A stretch of DNA of 64,000 nucleotides from Streptomyces ochraceiscleroticus (lineage in GTDB: Bacteria > Actinomycetota > Actinomycetes > Streptomycetales > Streptomycetaceae): contig NZ_JOAX01000009.1 of the NCBI RefSeq assembly GCF_000720485.1, forward strand, positions 147,968-211,967, written 5' to 3'. Under the pieces are notes generated by a model. The model saw nothing but the letters and a program-made list of their open reading frames with translations. It was not told where the DNA came from and ran no database searches. The first letter of the stretch is position 1. Every line of letters starts with the position of its first letter. Of this stretch, positions 51,926-60,363 are shown in pieces. The position numbers were made by a program, and so were the translations under genes.

Positions 51926-53110
51926 ATGCGCGCCCTCACCTGGCACGGGAAGCGGGACGTACGGATCGACACCGTCCCCGACCCGAAGATCCAGGATCCG
52001 ACCGATGTGCTGGTGAAGGTAACCTCCACCGGCATCTGCGGCTCGGACCTGCATCTGTACGAAGTACTCGGCCCCTTCCTGGAGCCCGGTGACATCCTCG
52101 GCCACGAACCGATGGGCGTCGTCGAGGAGATCGGCTCCGAGGTCACCCGGCTCAAGCCGGGGGACCGGGTCGTGGTGCCCTTCAACGTCTCCTGCGGCAC
52201 CTGCTGGATGTGCTCCCAGGGCCTGCACTCGCAGTGCGAGACCACCCAGAACCGCGAGCGCGGCAAGGGCGGCTCGCTCTTCGGGTACACCAAGCTGTAC
52301 GGCCAAGTGCCGGGCGGGCAGGCCGAGTTCCTGCGCGTCCCCTTCGCCGACCAGCTTCCGATCAAGGTGCCGCACGGGCCCCCGGACGACCGCTTCGTCT
52401 ACCTCTCCGACGTGCTGCCCACCGCGTGGCAGGCGGTGGAGTACGCGGACGTCCCGCCCGGCGGCACCGTTACGGTCCTCGGCCTCGGCCCGATCGGCGA
52501 CATGGCCTGCCGGATCGCGCTGCACCGCGGCGCCTCGAGGGTCATCGGCGTGGACCTGGTACCGGACCGTCTCGCGCGGGCACGGGACCGCGGTGTGCAC
52601 ACCCTGGACCTCAACGAGTTCGGCAAGCACACCGCCGATGAGATCCGCCGGCTCACCGACGGCCGGGGCACCGACGCCGTCATCGAGGCGGTCGGCATGG
52701 AGGCGCACGGCACGCCCGGCGCGAAACTCGCCCAGCAGGCCGTCGGGCTGCTGCCGAGCGCGGTGGCCGAGAAGATCACCGAACGCGCCGGGGTGGACCC
52801 GCTCGCCGCCCTGAACACCGCGATCGACGCGGTCCGCCGGGGCGGCACCCTCTCCATCTCCGGCGTCTACGGCGGCAACGTCGACCCGCTGCCGATGCTG
52901 ACCATGTTCGACAAGCAGCTCCAGATCCGGATGGGCCAGGCGAACGTCCGCCGCTGGGTGGACGAGATCCTGCCGCTCCTCGACGACGCGGACGTGCTCG
53001 GCGTCGAGGACTTCGCCACCCACCGGCTCCCGCTGGAGGAGGGCCCGGAGGCGTACGCCACCTTCCAGGCCAAGCGGGACGGCATGGTCAAGACACTGCT
53101 GCAGCCGTGA
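51926..53110 (+). CDS. zinc-dependent alcohol dehydrogenase
   Basis: 394 aa. MDR family: catalytic zinc ligands in GICGSDLHLY, GHEP and a later Asp/Glu, a structural zinc site CGTCWMCSQGLHSQC, and NAD motif VLGLGPIGDMACR. Length and the GHEPMGVVEEIG block resemble the glutathione-independent formaldehyde dehydrogenase-like group. ATG 51926 has AGGAGG. Possibly co-transcribed with the PfpI gene for aldehyde defence. Confidence 0.9.
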   Translation: MRALTWHGKRDVRIDTVPDPKIQDPTDVLVKVTSTGICGSDLHLYEVLGPFLEPGDILGHEPMGVVEEIGSEVTRLKPGDRVVVPFNVSCGTCWMCSQGLHSQCETTQNRERGKGGSLFGYTKLYGQVPGGQAEFLRVPFADQLPIKVPHGPPDDRFVYLSDVLPTAWQAVEYADVPPGGTVTVLGLGPIGDMACRIALHRGASRVIGVDLVPDRLARARDRGVHTLDLNEFGKHTADEIRRLTDGRGTDAVIEAVGMEAHGTPGAKLAQQAVGLLPSAVAEKITERAGVDPLAALNTAIDAVRRGGTLSISGVYGGNVDPLPMLTMFDKQLQIRMGQANVRRWVDEILPLLDDADVLGVEDFATHRLPLEEGPEAYATFQAKRDGMVKTLLQP

Positions 53111-53147
53111 TGCGGGGATGCCGTGAGGCGACGCCGCGCCCGTGATG

Positions 53148-54110
53148 TCAGGCCGGCAGGCCGAACTCCTCGGCCCAGCGCATGACGTCCCCGGTCGCGG
53201 CGTTCCCGCCGCACAGCACCAGCCCGATCCGGGCCTCGTCCCCGACCCGCTCGACCACCTGACGGGCCGCCGGCAGCAGACAGCCGGCGGCCGGTTCGGC
53301 CCAGACCTTCGCGTGCTCCGCGAGGTCCAGGACACCCCGCACCGCCTCCCGGTCCGGCACCACCAGCACCTCGTGCACCAGCTCCGCGACATGGTCGTAC
53401 GTGAGCTGCGAGGCGGCCGGGGCGCTCAGCGTGGACACGATCGAGGACAGCTCGACGGGCACCGGGCCACCCGCGGCGAGCGCCTCGGACATGGCCTGCG
53501 CCCCTTCGGTCTCCACGCCCCAGACGCGTACCCCGGGGCGGCGCGCGCGGAGCGCCGCGGCGACGCCCGAGATCAGTCCGCCGCCCCCGATGCTGACCAG
53601 CACGTCCGTCAGCTCGCCCGCGTCCTCCGCGAGCTCCAGGCCGACGGTGCCCTGGGCGGCCACCACCACCGGGTCGTCGAAGGGGTGCACCAGCGTCAGG
53701 CCGTCCGCCTCCAGCTCCGTCACCAGCTTGAACGCGCTCTCCATGTCCTCGGTGAGCTGCACCGAAGCGCCGGCCGCCTCGGCGATATTGACAGCACGCG
53801 CGGGCGCCGACCGCGGCATCACCACGGTCGCCTTCAGGCCCAGCGCTCCCGCCATCACGGCCAGCCCGATCCCGTGGTTGCCGCCGCTCACCGCCACCAC
53901 GCCCGCGGCCCGGTCCGCCTCGCTCAGCGACAGCAGCTTGGCCGTCGCCCCGCGCGCCTTGAAGGAGCCGGTCCGCTGCAGCAGTTCCAGCTTGGCGGTG
54001 ACGGGCGCACCGAGCAGCGCGGTGAGGCCGGGACTGGACACCGTCGGAGTCCGCACGACGTATTCGGCGATCCGGTCGGCCACTGCCTCGATGTCCGCGA
54101 TGCCGATCAC
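53148..54110 (-). CDS. threonine/serine dehydratase family PLP enzyme
   Basis: 320 aa. Fold type II PLP enzyme: LLQRTGSFKARGATAKLL with the Schiff-base Lys, VVAVSGGNHGIGLAVMAG, phosphate loop SIGGGGLISGVAAAL, and LVLCGGNAATG. It lacks a regulatory ACT domain, so it is a catabolic-type threonine or serine dehydratase. GTG 54110 has GGGAGGG. Convergent with the alcohol dehydrogenase gene with 37 bp between. Confidence 0.88.
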   Translation of the reverse strand: MIGIADIEAVADRIAEYVVRTPTVSSPGLTALLGAPVTAKLELLQRTGSFKARGATAKLLSLSEADRAAGVVAVSGGNHGIGLAVMAGALGLKATVVMPRSAPARAVNIAEAAGASVQLTEDMESAFKLVTELEADGLTLVHPFDDPVVVAAQGTVGLELAEDAGELTDVLVSIGGGGLISGVAAALRARRPGVRVWGVETEGAQAMSEALAAGGPVPVELSSIVSTLSAPAASQLTYDHVAELVHEVLVVPDREAVRGVLDLAEHAKVWAEPAAGCLLPAARQVVERVGDEARIGLVLCGGNAATGDVMRWAEEFGLPA

Positions 54111-54201
54111 GGCACCCTCCCTCTCCGTCGGCGTCCACTCCGCTGCCACCTGCTGTGATGCGGGCGGGCAGGGCTCCGACCCTACAACTCGCGGGCGGGA
54201 G

Positions 54202-54267
54202 GCCACCGACGTCCGGACACCCGGCGCGTACCGGCCGGTACGCGCCGGGTGTCCGGCTCTCGGTGGC
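54202..54267. terminator. very long inverted repeat downstream of GH32
   Basis: A perfect 44-base palindrome (22-bp arms, 54213-54234 and 54235-54256) flanked, after a 3-base mismatch, by an 8-bp extension (54202-54209 with 54260-54267). It ends 3 bases beyond the GH32 stop codon at 54271. Probably a strong terminator of the GH32 transcript. Confidence 0.8.
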
Positions 54268-54270
54268 GCC

Positions 54271-55842
54271 TTACCAGGCGGACCGCAGCGGCCACACCGT
54301 GAGCCGCTCGACGCGCATCCCGCCCTCCTCGGCGAAGGTGCCCAGGCCCGTGGCGTCCGGGCCGGGGAAGATCTGGTCGGTCAGACAGACCGTGCCGTCG
54401 CCCGCGTACACCTCCACCGACGAGCGGTCCACGATCAGTCGCAGCCGCAGCACGCCGTCGGTGAGCGCGAGCGGGGCGCGGTGCACGGCGGGGAACTCCG
54501 CGGCGAAGCCGACGTCGCCGGACGCCGTGCGGTCCACGTACAGCTCGCCGCCGCCGGCGTCGTAACCGATCCGCGTCCGGTGCCCGCCGCCGGTCCGCAC
54601 CTCCAGGCCGCACTGCCGCGCCCCGTCCGGCCGGAGCACGGCCTCGATCTCGTACGTCTGGCCGGCATCCTGCAGCAGCCGGGTGGCGCCCGCCCGGACC
54701 CGGCGGCCGGTGATCCGCAGCGCCGGGGTGCGGCGCAGCGTGGCCAGCTCGGCGACCGGCTGCTGGACGAGCTCGGCGCCGCCGTCCGGCGCGGCCCGCA
54801 GGCCCAGTTCGCGGGGGAAGCCCATCGCGCTGCGCCACGGACTGGTGGGGATCTTCTCGCCGTACAGCCAGTTGTTCATCCAGGCGACCATGATGCGGCG
54901 GCCGCCCGGCGCGTCGTTGTACGTCACGCCCGCGTACGCGTCGGCGCCGTGGTCCAGCCAGCGCGGCGCGTCGTGCGGGTCGGCGGTGAAGCGGGTGCCG
55001 TCGAAGTCGCCGGTGAAGTACTGCCCGGCCGAACCGCCCGCCGGGCCACCGGGGTTGAGGTTGACGATCAGTACCCACTTGCGGCGCCCCGCGTCGTCGC
55101 CCACGGGCAGCTCGAAGAGGTCCGGGCACTCCCACACGCCGCCGGTCGCCGCGCTCGGCCCGAAGTCGCTGCGGTGCGTCCAGGTCTTGAGGTCGGGCGA
55201 GGTGTAGATGCTGATGCGGTGCTCGGCGGAGAGCGCGAGGACCATCACCCAGCGGGCGGTCGCCTCGTGCCAGAACACCTTGGGATCACGGAAGTTGTCC
55301 GAGCCGATGTCCAGCACGGGATTGCCCGAGTACCGCTTCCAGGTCGCACCCTCATCGATGCTGTAGGCGAGCGACTGCCGCTGCTTGCCGGTCGCCTTGA
55401 CCATGCTGGTGTAGATCGCGACGAGCGGGGGATTCGCCGCGGTGCCCAGGCCGCTGGTGTTGTCGCGGTCGAAGACGGCGCTGCCGGAGAACACCATCTC
55501 CTCGTCCGTCTGCGGGATGGCCACCGGCTGCTCCTCCCAGTGCAGGAGGTCGGTCGAGACGGCGTGGCCCCAGGACATGTTGCCCCAGGTCGTGCCGGCG
55601 GGGTTGTACTGGAAGAAGAGGTGGTACTTCCCGTTGTGGTGGATCAGCCCGTTGGGGTCGTTCATCCAGTTCTTGGCGGGGGAGAAGTGCACCTGCGGAC
55701 GGTACTGCTCGTCGTATGCGCGCAGTGTGGCTGCCGTCGCCGGGCCGGTGGACCAGGCGCTCAGCGCGCCGGCACCGGCGAGGGCGAGCGCACCGGCGAG
55801 AACGGTGCGGCGGGCGGGGTGGCGGTGCGGGGTGTCGGGCAT
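54271..55842 (-). CDS. secreted glycoside hydrolase family 32 (levanase/inulinase type)
   Basis: 523 aa. N-terminal twin-arginine signal (HPARRTVLAGALALAGAGALSAW, cut near residue 38, ATAAT). GH32 catalytic motifs: WMNDPNGL (nucleophile Asp, about 60), FRDPKVFW and WECPDLFELP (acid/base Glu). The C-terminal beta-sandwich has VRLRLIVDRSSVEVY. It hydrolyses fructans or sucrose outside the cell. ATG 55842 has CGGAGG. The LacI gene is 192 bp upstream on the same strand; a sugar porter lies beyond. Confidence 0.93.
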   Translation of the reverse strand: MPDTPHRHPARRTVLAGALALAGAGALSAWSTGPATAATLRAYDEQYRPQVHFSPAKNWMNDPNGLIHHNGKYHLFFQYNPAGTTWGNMSWGHAVSTDLLHWEEQPVAIPQTDEEMVFSGSAVFDRDNTSGLGTAANPPLVAIYTSMVKATGKQRQSLAYSIDEGATWKRYSGNPVLDIGSDNFRDPKVFWHEATARWVMVLALSAEHRISIYTSPDLKTWTHRSDFGPSAATGGVWECPDLFELPVGDDAGRRKWVLIVNLNPGGPAGGSAGQYFTGDFDGTRFTADPHDAPRWLDHGADAYAGVTYNDAPGGRRIMVAWMNNWLYGEKIPTSPWRSAMGFPRELGLRAAPDGGAELVQQPVAELATLRRTPALRITGRRVRAGATRLLQDAGQTYEIEAVLRPDGARQCGLEVRTGGGHRTRIGYDAGGGELYVDRTASGDVGFAAEFPAVHRAPLALTDGVLRLRLIVDRSSVEVYAGDGTVCLTDQIFPGPDATGLGTFAEEGGMRVERLTVWPLRSAW

Positions 55843-56034
55843 GCGGGTGCCTCCGGTAGGGCAGCGCGGCCAACTGGCCTGCGTGCGGGGCAGGGAAACG
55901 GCGGATGAGTCCCGCGCGTCCACGGCTCCCGACGAACCGGACGGCTGGGGTGGTGCGTTCAAGCGCGGCCGCCGCCGACATGGCGACCGCGGCAGACTGT
56001 AGAAGGCCGTGCTCGGAAATGTCCAGAGCAGCGG

Positions 56035-57048
56035 TCAGTGCGCCGGCTCCGCGGGGCACCCGCACGACGTCCGGTGCACCAGCGTCGGCTCCAGCAGCAC
56101 GGTCCGCTTCGCGCCGTCCGGGTCCGCGAGCCGGTCGATCAGCATCCGTACGGACTTGGCGCCGATCTCCTCGACCGGCTGGGCGATGGCGGTGAGCTGC
56201 GGCTGCAGCAGATCGGCCCACTCGAAGTCGTCGAAGACGCTCAGGGCGACGTCCTGCGGCGCCTTCAGCCCCAGCCGGGCCAGCGCCCGCAGCACACCGA
56301 GCGTCATGTGGTTGTTGCCCACCACCAGCGCGGTCGGCGCGTCCTTGCCGCGCAGCAGCCGCTCGGTGACCTGCTGCGCCATGTACGCATGGCTGTGCCC
56401 GGGGACGACCAGCTCCTTGGCCGGGTCCAGGCCCTGCCGCTTCATGCCGCGCTGCCAGCCGCGCACCCGCTCCGAGCTGGTACGGATGCCGCGCCGCCCG
56501 GCGACCATGCCGATCCGGGTGTGCCCGAGATCGGCGAGGTGGTCGACGAGGCGGGCCGTGGACTCCACGTTCGCCGTGCCGATCTGGTCGAAGGCGGGGG
56601 AGGCGCAGCGGTCGATCAGAACGGTGGGCAGGCCGGTGTCGGTGAGGTATCGCAGCGCGGCACTGCGGGGGCCGGCCGCGGTGGCCAGCAGCAGTCCGTC
56701 GACGCGGCGCTGGTGGAGGTTCTGCACGACCCGCAGCTCTTCGGCGGGGTCGTCGTGGGTGTCGGCTATCAGCAGTGTGTAGCCGGCGGCGCGGGCCGTG
56801 GCGTCGATCGCCGAGACCATGTCCGCGAAGTGGAAATTGGTGACCGCGGAGACCGCGAGGCCGAGCGTCTTGGTGCTGGAGGTCACCAGCGAGCGGGCGA
56901 TGGTGTTGGGGATGTAGCCGCTCTCGCGCATGGCGGCGTGGACCTGGTCGCGGGTCTCCTCCTTCACGAACCGGGTCCCGTTGATCACGTGGGACACGGT
57001 CGAGACCGAGACCCCGGCCCGACGTGCCACGTCGGCCATGGTCGCCAT
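56035..57048 (-). CDS. LacI-family transcriptional regulator
   Basis: 337 aa. LacI-type HTH (MADVARRAGVSVSTVSHVINGT, residues 4-25) and hinge helix NTIARSLVTSSTKTLGLAV, then periplasmic-binding-like sugar domain (VDGLLLATAAG, TVLIDR, GMVAGRRG, VFDDFEWADLLQPQLTA). Likely senses a fructose-derived sugar and represses GH32, the porter and itself. ATG 57048 has GGAGGAGG. The putative operator at 57105-57132 lies about 57 bp upstream. Confidence 0.92.
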   Translation of the reverse strand: MATMADVARRAGVSVSTVSHVINGTRFVKEETRDQVHAAMRESGYIPNTIARSLVTSSTKTLGLAVSAVTNFHFADMVSAIDATARAAGYTLLIADTHDDPAEELRVVQNLHQRRVDGLLLATAAGPRSAALRYLTDTGLPTVLIDRCASPAFDQIGTANVESTARLVDHLADLGHTRIGMVAGRRGIRTSSERVRGWQRGMKRQGLDPAKELVVPGHSHAYMAQQVTERLLRGKDAPTALVVGNNHMTLGVLRALARLGLKAPQDVALSVFDDFEWADLLQPQLTAIAQPVEEIGAKSVRMLIDRLADPDGAKRTVLLEPTLVHRTSCGCPAEPAH

Positions 57049-57398
57049 GCGTGCCTCCTCCGGTCTGCCGTCTCCGTGATCGTACGTGAAGCGGTCCGCG
57101 AGAAAAGCGCTTGCGCAAACGCTTGCGCGAAATCGTTCGAGCAGTCACGATGCCGTACCGGGCGGTCGCATCCCGACCGGACGCCCCGGCACTCAGCGTC
57201 GCGTGCCGAGGCATCCGTGGCCGCCCCCACTCCGGCTGCCGTGCGACGCGGCACCGGCTCCCGCCGCCCGTCCCGCCGACGGACGCCAGGCGGCGGGAGC
57301 ACCGCACGCCCCGGTCCGCAGGACGACCGGGCCGGGGCCCGGCGGAGCGCAACCGGTATCAGCTGACCCCGCGTCAGCCCACCTGAAGGAGAGCTGCC
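57049..57398. promoter_or_regulatory. divergent regulatory region of the fructan locus
   Basis: 350 bp between the LacI gene and the sugar porter. It holds the operator at 57105-57132. The rest, about 57140-57398, is a GC-rich leader of the porter with no gene that I can support. Confidence 0.55.
57105..57132. promoter_or_regulatory. LacI-type operator, double
   Basis: The 9-mer CGCTTGCGC occurs twice within the stretch, and GCGCAAACGCTTGCGC forms a nearly perfect palindrome (7 of 8 positions) with the central CG typical of LacI-family operators. It lies between the regulator and transporter start sites. The arrangement AAGCGCTTGCGC then AAACGCTTGCGC looks like two overlapping sites. Confidence 0.7.
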
Positions 57399-58799
57399 TT
57401 GGCCCGCACCGACCACGTCCTCACGCCAGAACCGGGCGCACCGCCGCGCAAGCGCGGACGTGCCGCGGTCATCGGCGCGTCCGCCGTCGCCGCGCTCGGC
57501 GGCTTCCTCTTCGGCTACGACACCGGAATCATCTCCTCGGCCCTGCTCCACATCACGCCGGAATTCCACCTCAGCTCCGGCATGCAGCAGGTCACCGTGG
57601 CGTCCCTGCTGCTCGGCGCGATCGTCGGCGTGCTGGTCAGCGGGGCGGTCACCGACGCCGTAGGCCGCCGCCGCACGCTGCTCACCGCCGCCGGCATCTT
57701 CACCGTCGGCGCCCTGGGCTGCGCCGCCGCGCCGGACGACACCGTACTGATCGCCGCTCGCTTCGTCCTCGGCCTCGCCATCGGCACCGCCTCGCTCGCC
57801 GTGCCCGCCTACATCGCCGAGATCGCGCCCAAGGAGAGCCGCGGCAAGCTGGTCTCGCTCAACCAGCTCATGATCACCGTCGGCATCTTCGTCTCCTACC
57901 TCGTCGGCTACGCCTTCGACGACGTGGAGGAGGGCTGGCGCTGGATGCTCGGCATCGGCGCCGTACCGTCCCTGCTGATGCTCGCCGGCGTCTTCCGGCT
58001 CTCCGAGAGCCCGCGCTGGCTGCTCACCCACGGGCGCCCCGACGAGGCCCGCGCGGTGCTCGGCCGCACCCGTACCGCGGAGGAGGCCGAGCGCGAGGTC
58101 CGCGAGATCGAGACGCTGGCAGCCCAGGAGTCGAAGATCGGCTACCGCGACCTGCTGCGCCCCGCCATGCGCCCCGCGGTCATCCTCGGCGTGGTGGTCG
58201 CCGCGACCAACCAGCTCGTCGGCGTCAACGCGGTGATCTACTACGCGCCCACCATGCTCCAGCAGGCCGGCTTCGCCAGCTCCGCCGCGATCCTCTCCTC
58301 GCTCGGCATCGGCCTGGTCAACATGGTCCTCACCGGCATCGCGCTGCTCCTCGTCGACAAGGTGGGCCGCCGCCCGCTGCTGCTCGGCGGCACCGGCGTC
58401 GTCGTCCTCGCCCTCGTCCTGCTCGGCGCGCTCTACCTCTTCGGCGACGGGCAGCCCGCCAGCAGCGGCCTGCTGGTCGCCGGGCTCTGCCTGTACATCG
58501 GCGCCTTCGCACCCAGCCTGGGCCTGGCGATCTGGCTCATCAACAGCGAGATCTTCCCGACCGCCGCCCGCGGCAAGGCGTCCTCCTTTGGCAACGTCAC
58601 GCACTGGGGCCTGGACTTCGCCATCTCGCTCACGGTGCTCACCACGATCCAGGCCCTCACCCCGACCGGCCTGTTCTGGCTGTACGCCGTCTTCGGCCTG
58701 CTCGGCGTCGGCTACCTCTACCGCAAGCTGCCCGAGACCAAGGGCCGCAGCCTGGAGGACATCTCGGCCTCCCTGCGCGGCGACCGGGCACAGGCGTGA
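57399..58799 (+). CDS. sugar porter (MFS, SP family)
   Basis: 466 aa, 12 hydrophobic segments. Sugar-porter signatures: GGFLFGYDTGIISSAL, GRRRTLL, RFVLGLAIGTASLAVPAYIAEIAPKESRGKLVSLNQL, PESPRWLL-like SESPRWLLTHGR, VDKVGRRPLLL and PETKGRSLEDI. Probably takes up fructose or sucrose released by GH32. Starts at TTG 57399 with GAAGGAGAG; no other start near it fits. TTG is unusual here. Confidence 0.9.
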   Translation: MARTDHVLTPEPGAPPRKRGRAAVIGASAVAALGGFLFGYDTGIISSALLHITPEFHLSSGMQQVTVASLLLGAIVGVLVSGAVTDAVGRRRTLLTAAGIFTVGALGCAAAPDDTVLIAARFVLGLAIGTASLAVPAYIAEIAPKESRGKLVSLNQLMITVGIFVSYLVGYAFDDVEEGWRWMLGIGAVPSLLMLAGVFRLSESPRWLLTHGRPDEARAVLGRTRTAEEAEREVREIETLAAQESKIGYRDLLRPAMRPAVILGVVVAATNQLVGVNAVIYYAPTMLQQAGFASSAAILSSLGIGLVNMVLTGIALLLVDKVGRRPLLLGGTGVVVLALVLLGALYLFGDGQPASSGLLVAGLCLYIGAFAPSLGLAIWLINSEIFPTAARGKASSFGNVTHWGLDFAISLTVLTTIQALTPTGLFWLYAVFGLLGVGYLYRKLPETKGRSLEDISASLRGDRAQA

Positions 58800-58812
58800 T
58801 CAAGCCGCGGAA

Positions 58813-58849
58813 CGCGGCGACTGCGGGCCCGGCGCCCGAAGTCGCCGCG
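58813..58849 (+). terminator. stem-loop downstream of the sugar porter
   Basis: 10-bp arms CGCGGCGACT (58813-58822) and AGTCGCCGCG (58840-58849) enclose a GC-rich 17-nt loop. It follows the porter stop codon by 13 bp and precedes the GABA aminotransferase gene. Confidence 0.5.
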
Positions 58850-58991
58850 CGCGGCGAACACGTTGGTCGTTGACCCTCCCCACTCCTCTCCCACAAGGTG
58901 AGTAGGAGCCTGTGGTTGATCCCGTCAGGGGCCGGGCACAGACTCCACCATCCATCCGCACCGCTTCAACGCCGTGGGAGAGAGCTGTCGT

Positions 58992-60263
58992 ATGAGCCAC
59001 CTTTCCGAGCATCTGCGCCAGGCCACACCCGTCGTCGCCGAGCGCGGCGAGGGCGTCCACCTCTTCGGTACGGACGGCCGCCGCTATCTGGACTTCACCG
59101 CCGGCATCGGCGTCACCAGCACCGGCCACTGCCACCCGCGCGTGGTCGCCGCCGCCCAGGAACAGGTGGCCACCCTGATCCACGGCCAGTACACGACCGT
59201 CATGCACCAGCCGCTCCAGAAGCTGGTCGCACGGCTCGGCGACGTACTGCCCCAAGGGCTGGACAGCCTCTTCTTCGCCAACTCCGGCAGCGAGGCCGTG
59301 GAGGCCGCGATGCGGCTCGCCCGGCAGGCCACGGGACGGCCCAACATCGTCGTCTGCCAGGGCGGCTTCCACGGCCGCACGGTCGCCGCCGCCTCCCTCA
59401 CCACCTCCGGCACGAAGGTCCGCACGGGCTTCGGCCCGCTGATGAGCGGCGTGCACGTCGCGCCGTTCCCGAACGCGTACTACTACGGCCGGCACTACGG
59501 CTGGGACGAGGAGGCCACCACCCGCTTCGCGCTGCGCGAGTTCGACCACCTCCTGCAGACCGTCACCGACCCCGACGACACCGCCGCGATCATGGTGGAG
59601 CCGGTGCTCGGCGAGGGCGGCTACGTTCCGGCCAACAGCGCCTATCTGCAGGGCCTGCGGGAGCGCGCCGACCGGCACGGCATCCTGCTGATCCTGGACG
59701 AGGTGCAGACCGGCGTCGGGCGCACCGGCCGCTTCTGGGGCCACGACCACTTCGGCGTCCGCCCCGACATCGTCATCACCGCCAAGGGCCTGGCCAGCGG
59801 CTTCCCGCTGTCCGGCATCGCCGCGTCCGACGAGATCATGTCCAAGGCCCGGCCCGGCTCGCAGGGCGGTACGTACGGCGGCAACGCGGTCGCCTGCGCC
59901 GCGGCCCTCGCCACCCTTGACGTGGTCGAGGACGAGGGGCTGGTCGGCAACGCCGCCACGATGGGCGCCCGGCTGCGCTCCGGCCTGGAGGACGTCGCCG
60001 CCAAGCACCCCGCCATCGGCGACGTACGGGGGCTCGGCCTGATGCTGGCGAACGAATTCACCACCGAGGACGGGGAACCGGACCCGAAGACCGCGACGCG
60101 CGTCCAGCAGGCCGCCGTCGAGGAGGGGCTGCTGCTCCTCACGTGCGGCCCCTGGGGCAACGTCGTCCGGCTGATTCCGCCGCTGATCGTCACCGAGCAG
60201 CAGATCGACGAGGGGCTGCGGGCCTGGTCCGCCGCCGTCCAGGCGGGCTGCGCCGACCGCTGA
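58992..60263 (+). CDS. gabT: 4-aminobutyrate aminotransferase-type class III aminotransferase
   Basis: 423 aa. PLP enzyme: DFTAGIGVTSTGHCHPRVVAAAQ, FFANSGSEAVEAAMRLAR, GGFHGRT, ILDEVQTGVGRTG and the Schiff-base Lys in ITAKGLASGFPLSGI. With the succinate-semialdehyde dehydrogenase downstream it forms a GABA degradation unit. ATG 58992 has GGGAGAGA; the frame is open to 58974. Confidence 0.9.
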   Translation: MSHLSEHLRQATPVVAERGEGVHLFGTDGRRYLDFTAGIGVTSTGHCHPRVVAAAQEQVATLIHGQYTTVMHQPLQKLVARLGDVLPQGLDSLFFANSGSEAVEAAMRLARQATGRPNIVVCQGGFHGRTVAAASLTTSGTKVRTGFGPLMSGVHVAPFPNAYYYGRHYGWDEEATTRFALREFDHLLQTVTDPDDTAAIMVEPVLGEGGYVPANSAYLQGLRERADRHGILLILDEVQTGVGRTGRFWGHDHFGVRPDIVITAKGLASGFPLSGIAASDEIMSKARPGSQGGTYGGNAVACAAALATLDVVEDEGLVGNAATMGARLRSGLEDVAAKHPAIGDVRGLGLMLANEFTTEDGEPDPKTATRVQQAAVEEGLLLLTCGPWGNVVRLIPPLIVTEQQIDEGLRAWSAAVQAGCADR

Positions 60264-60363
60264 GACCCGGCCTGCGCCGGACCGGCCGGTTCCCTCGCAC
60301 GAGGGGACCGGCCGCCCGTACACCCGCCCGCTCCGCGTACCGACCCGCCGGGAGGCACCGCTC

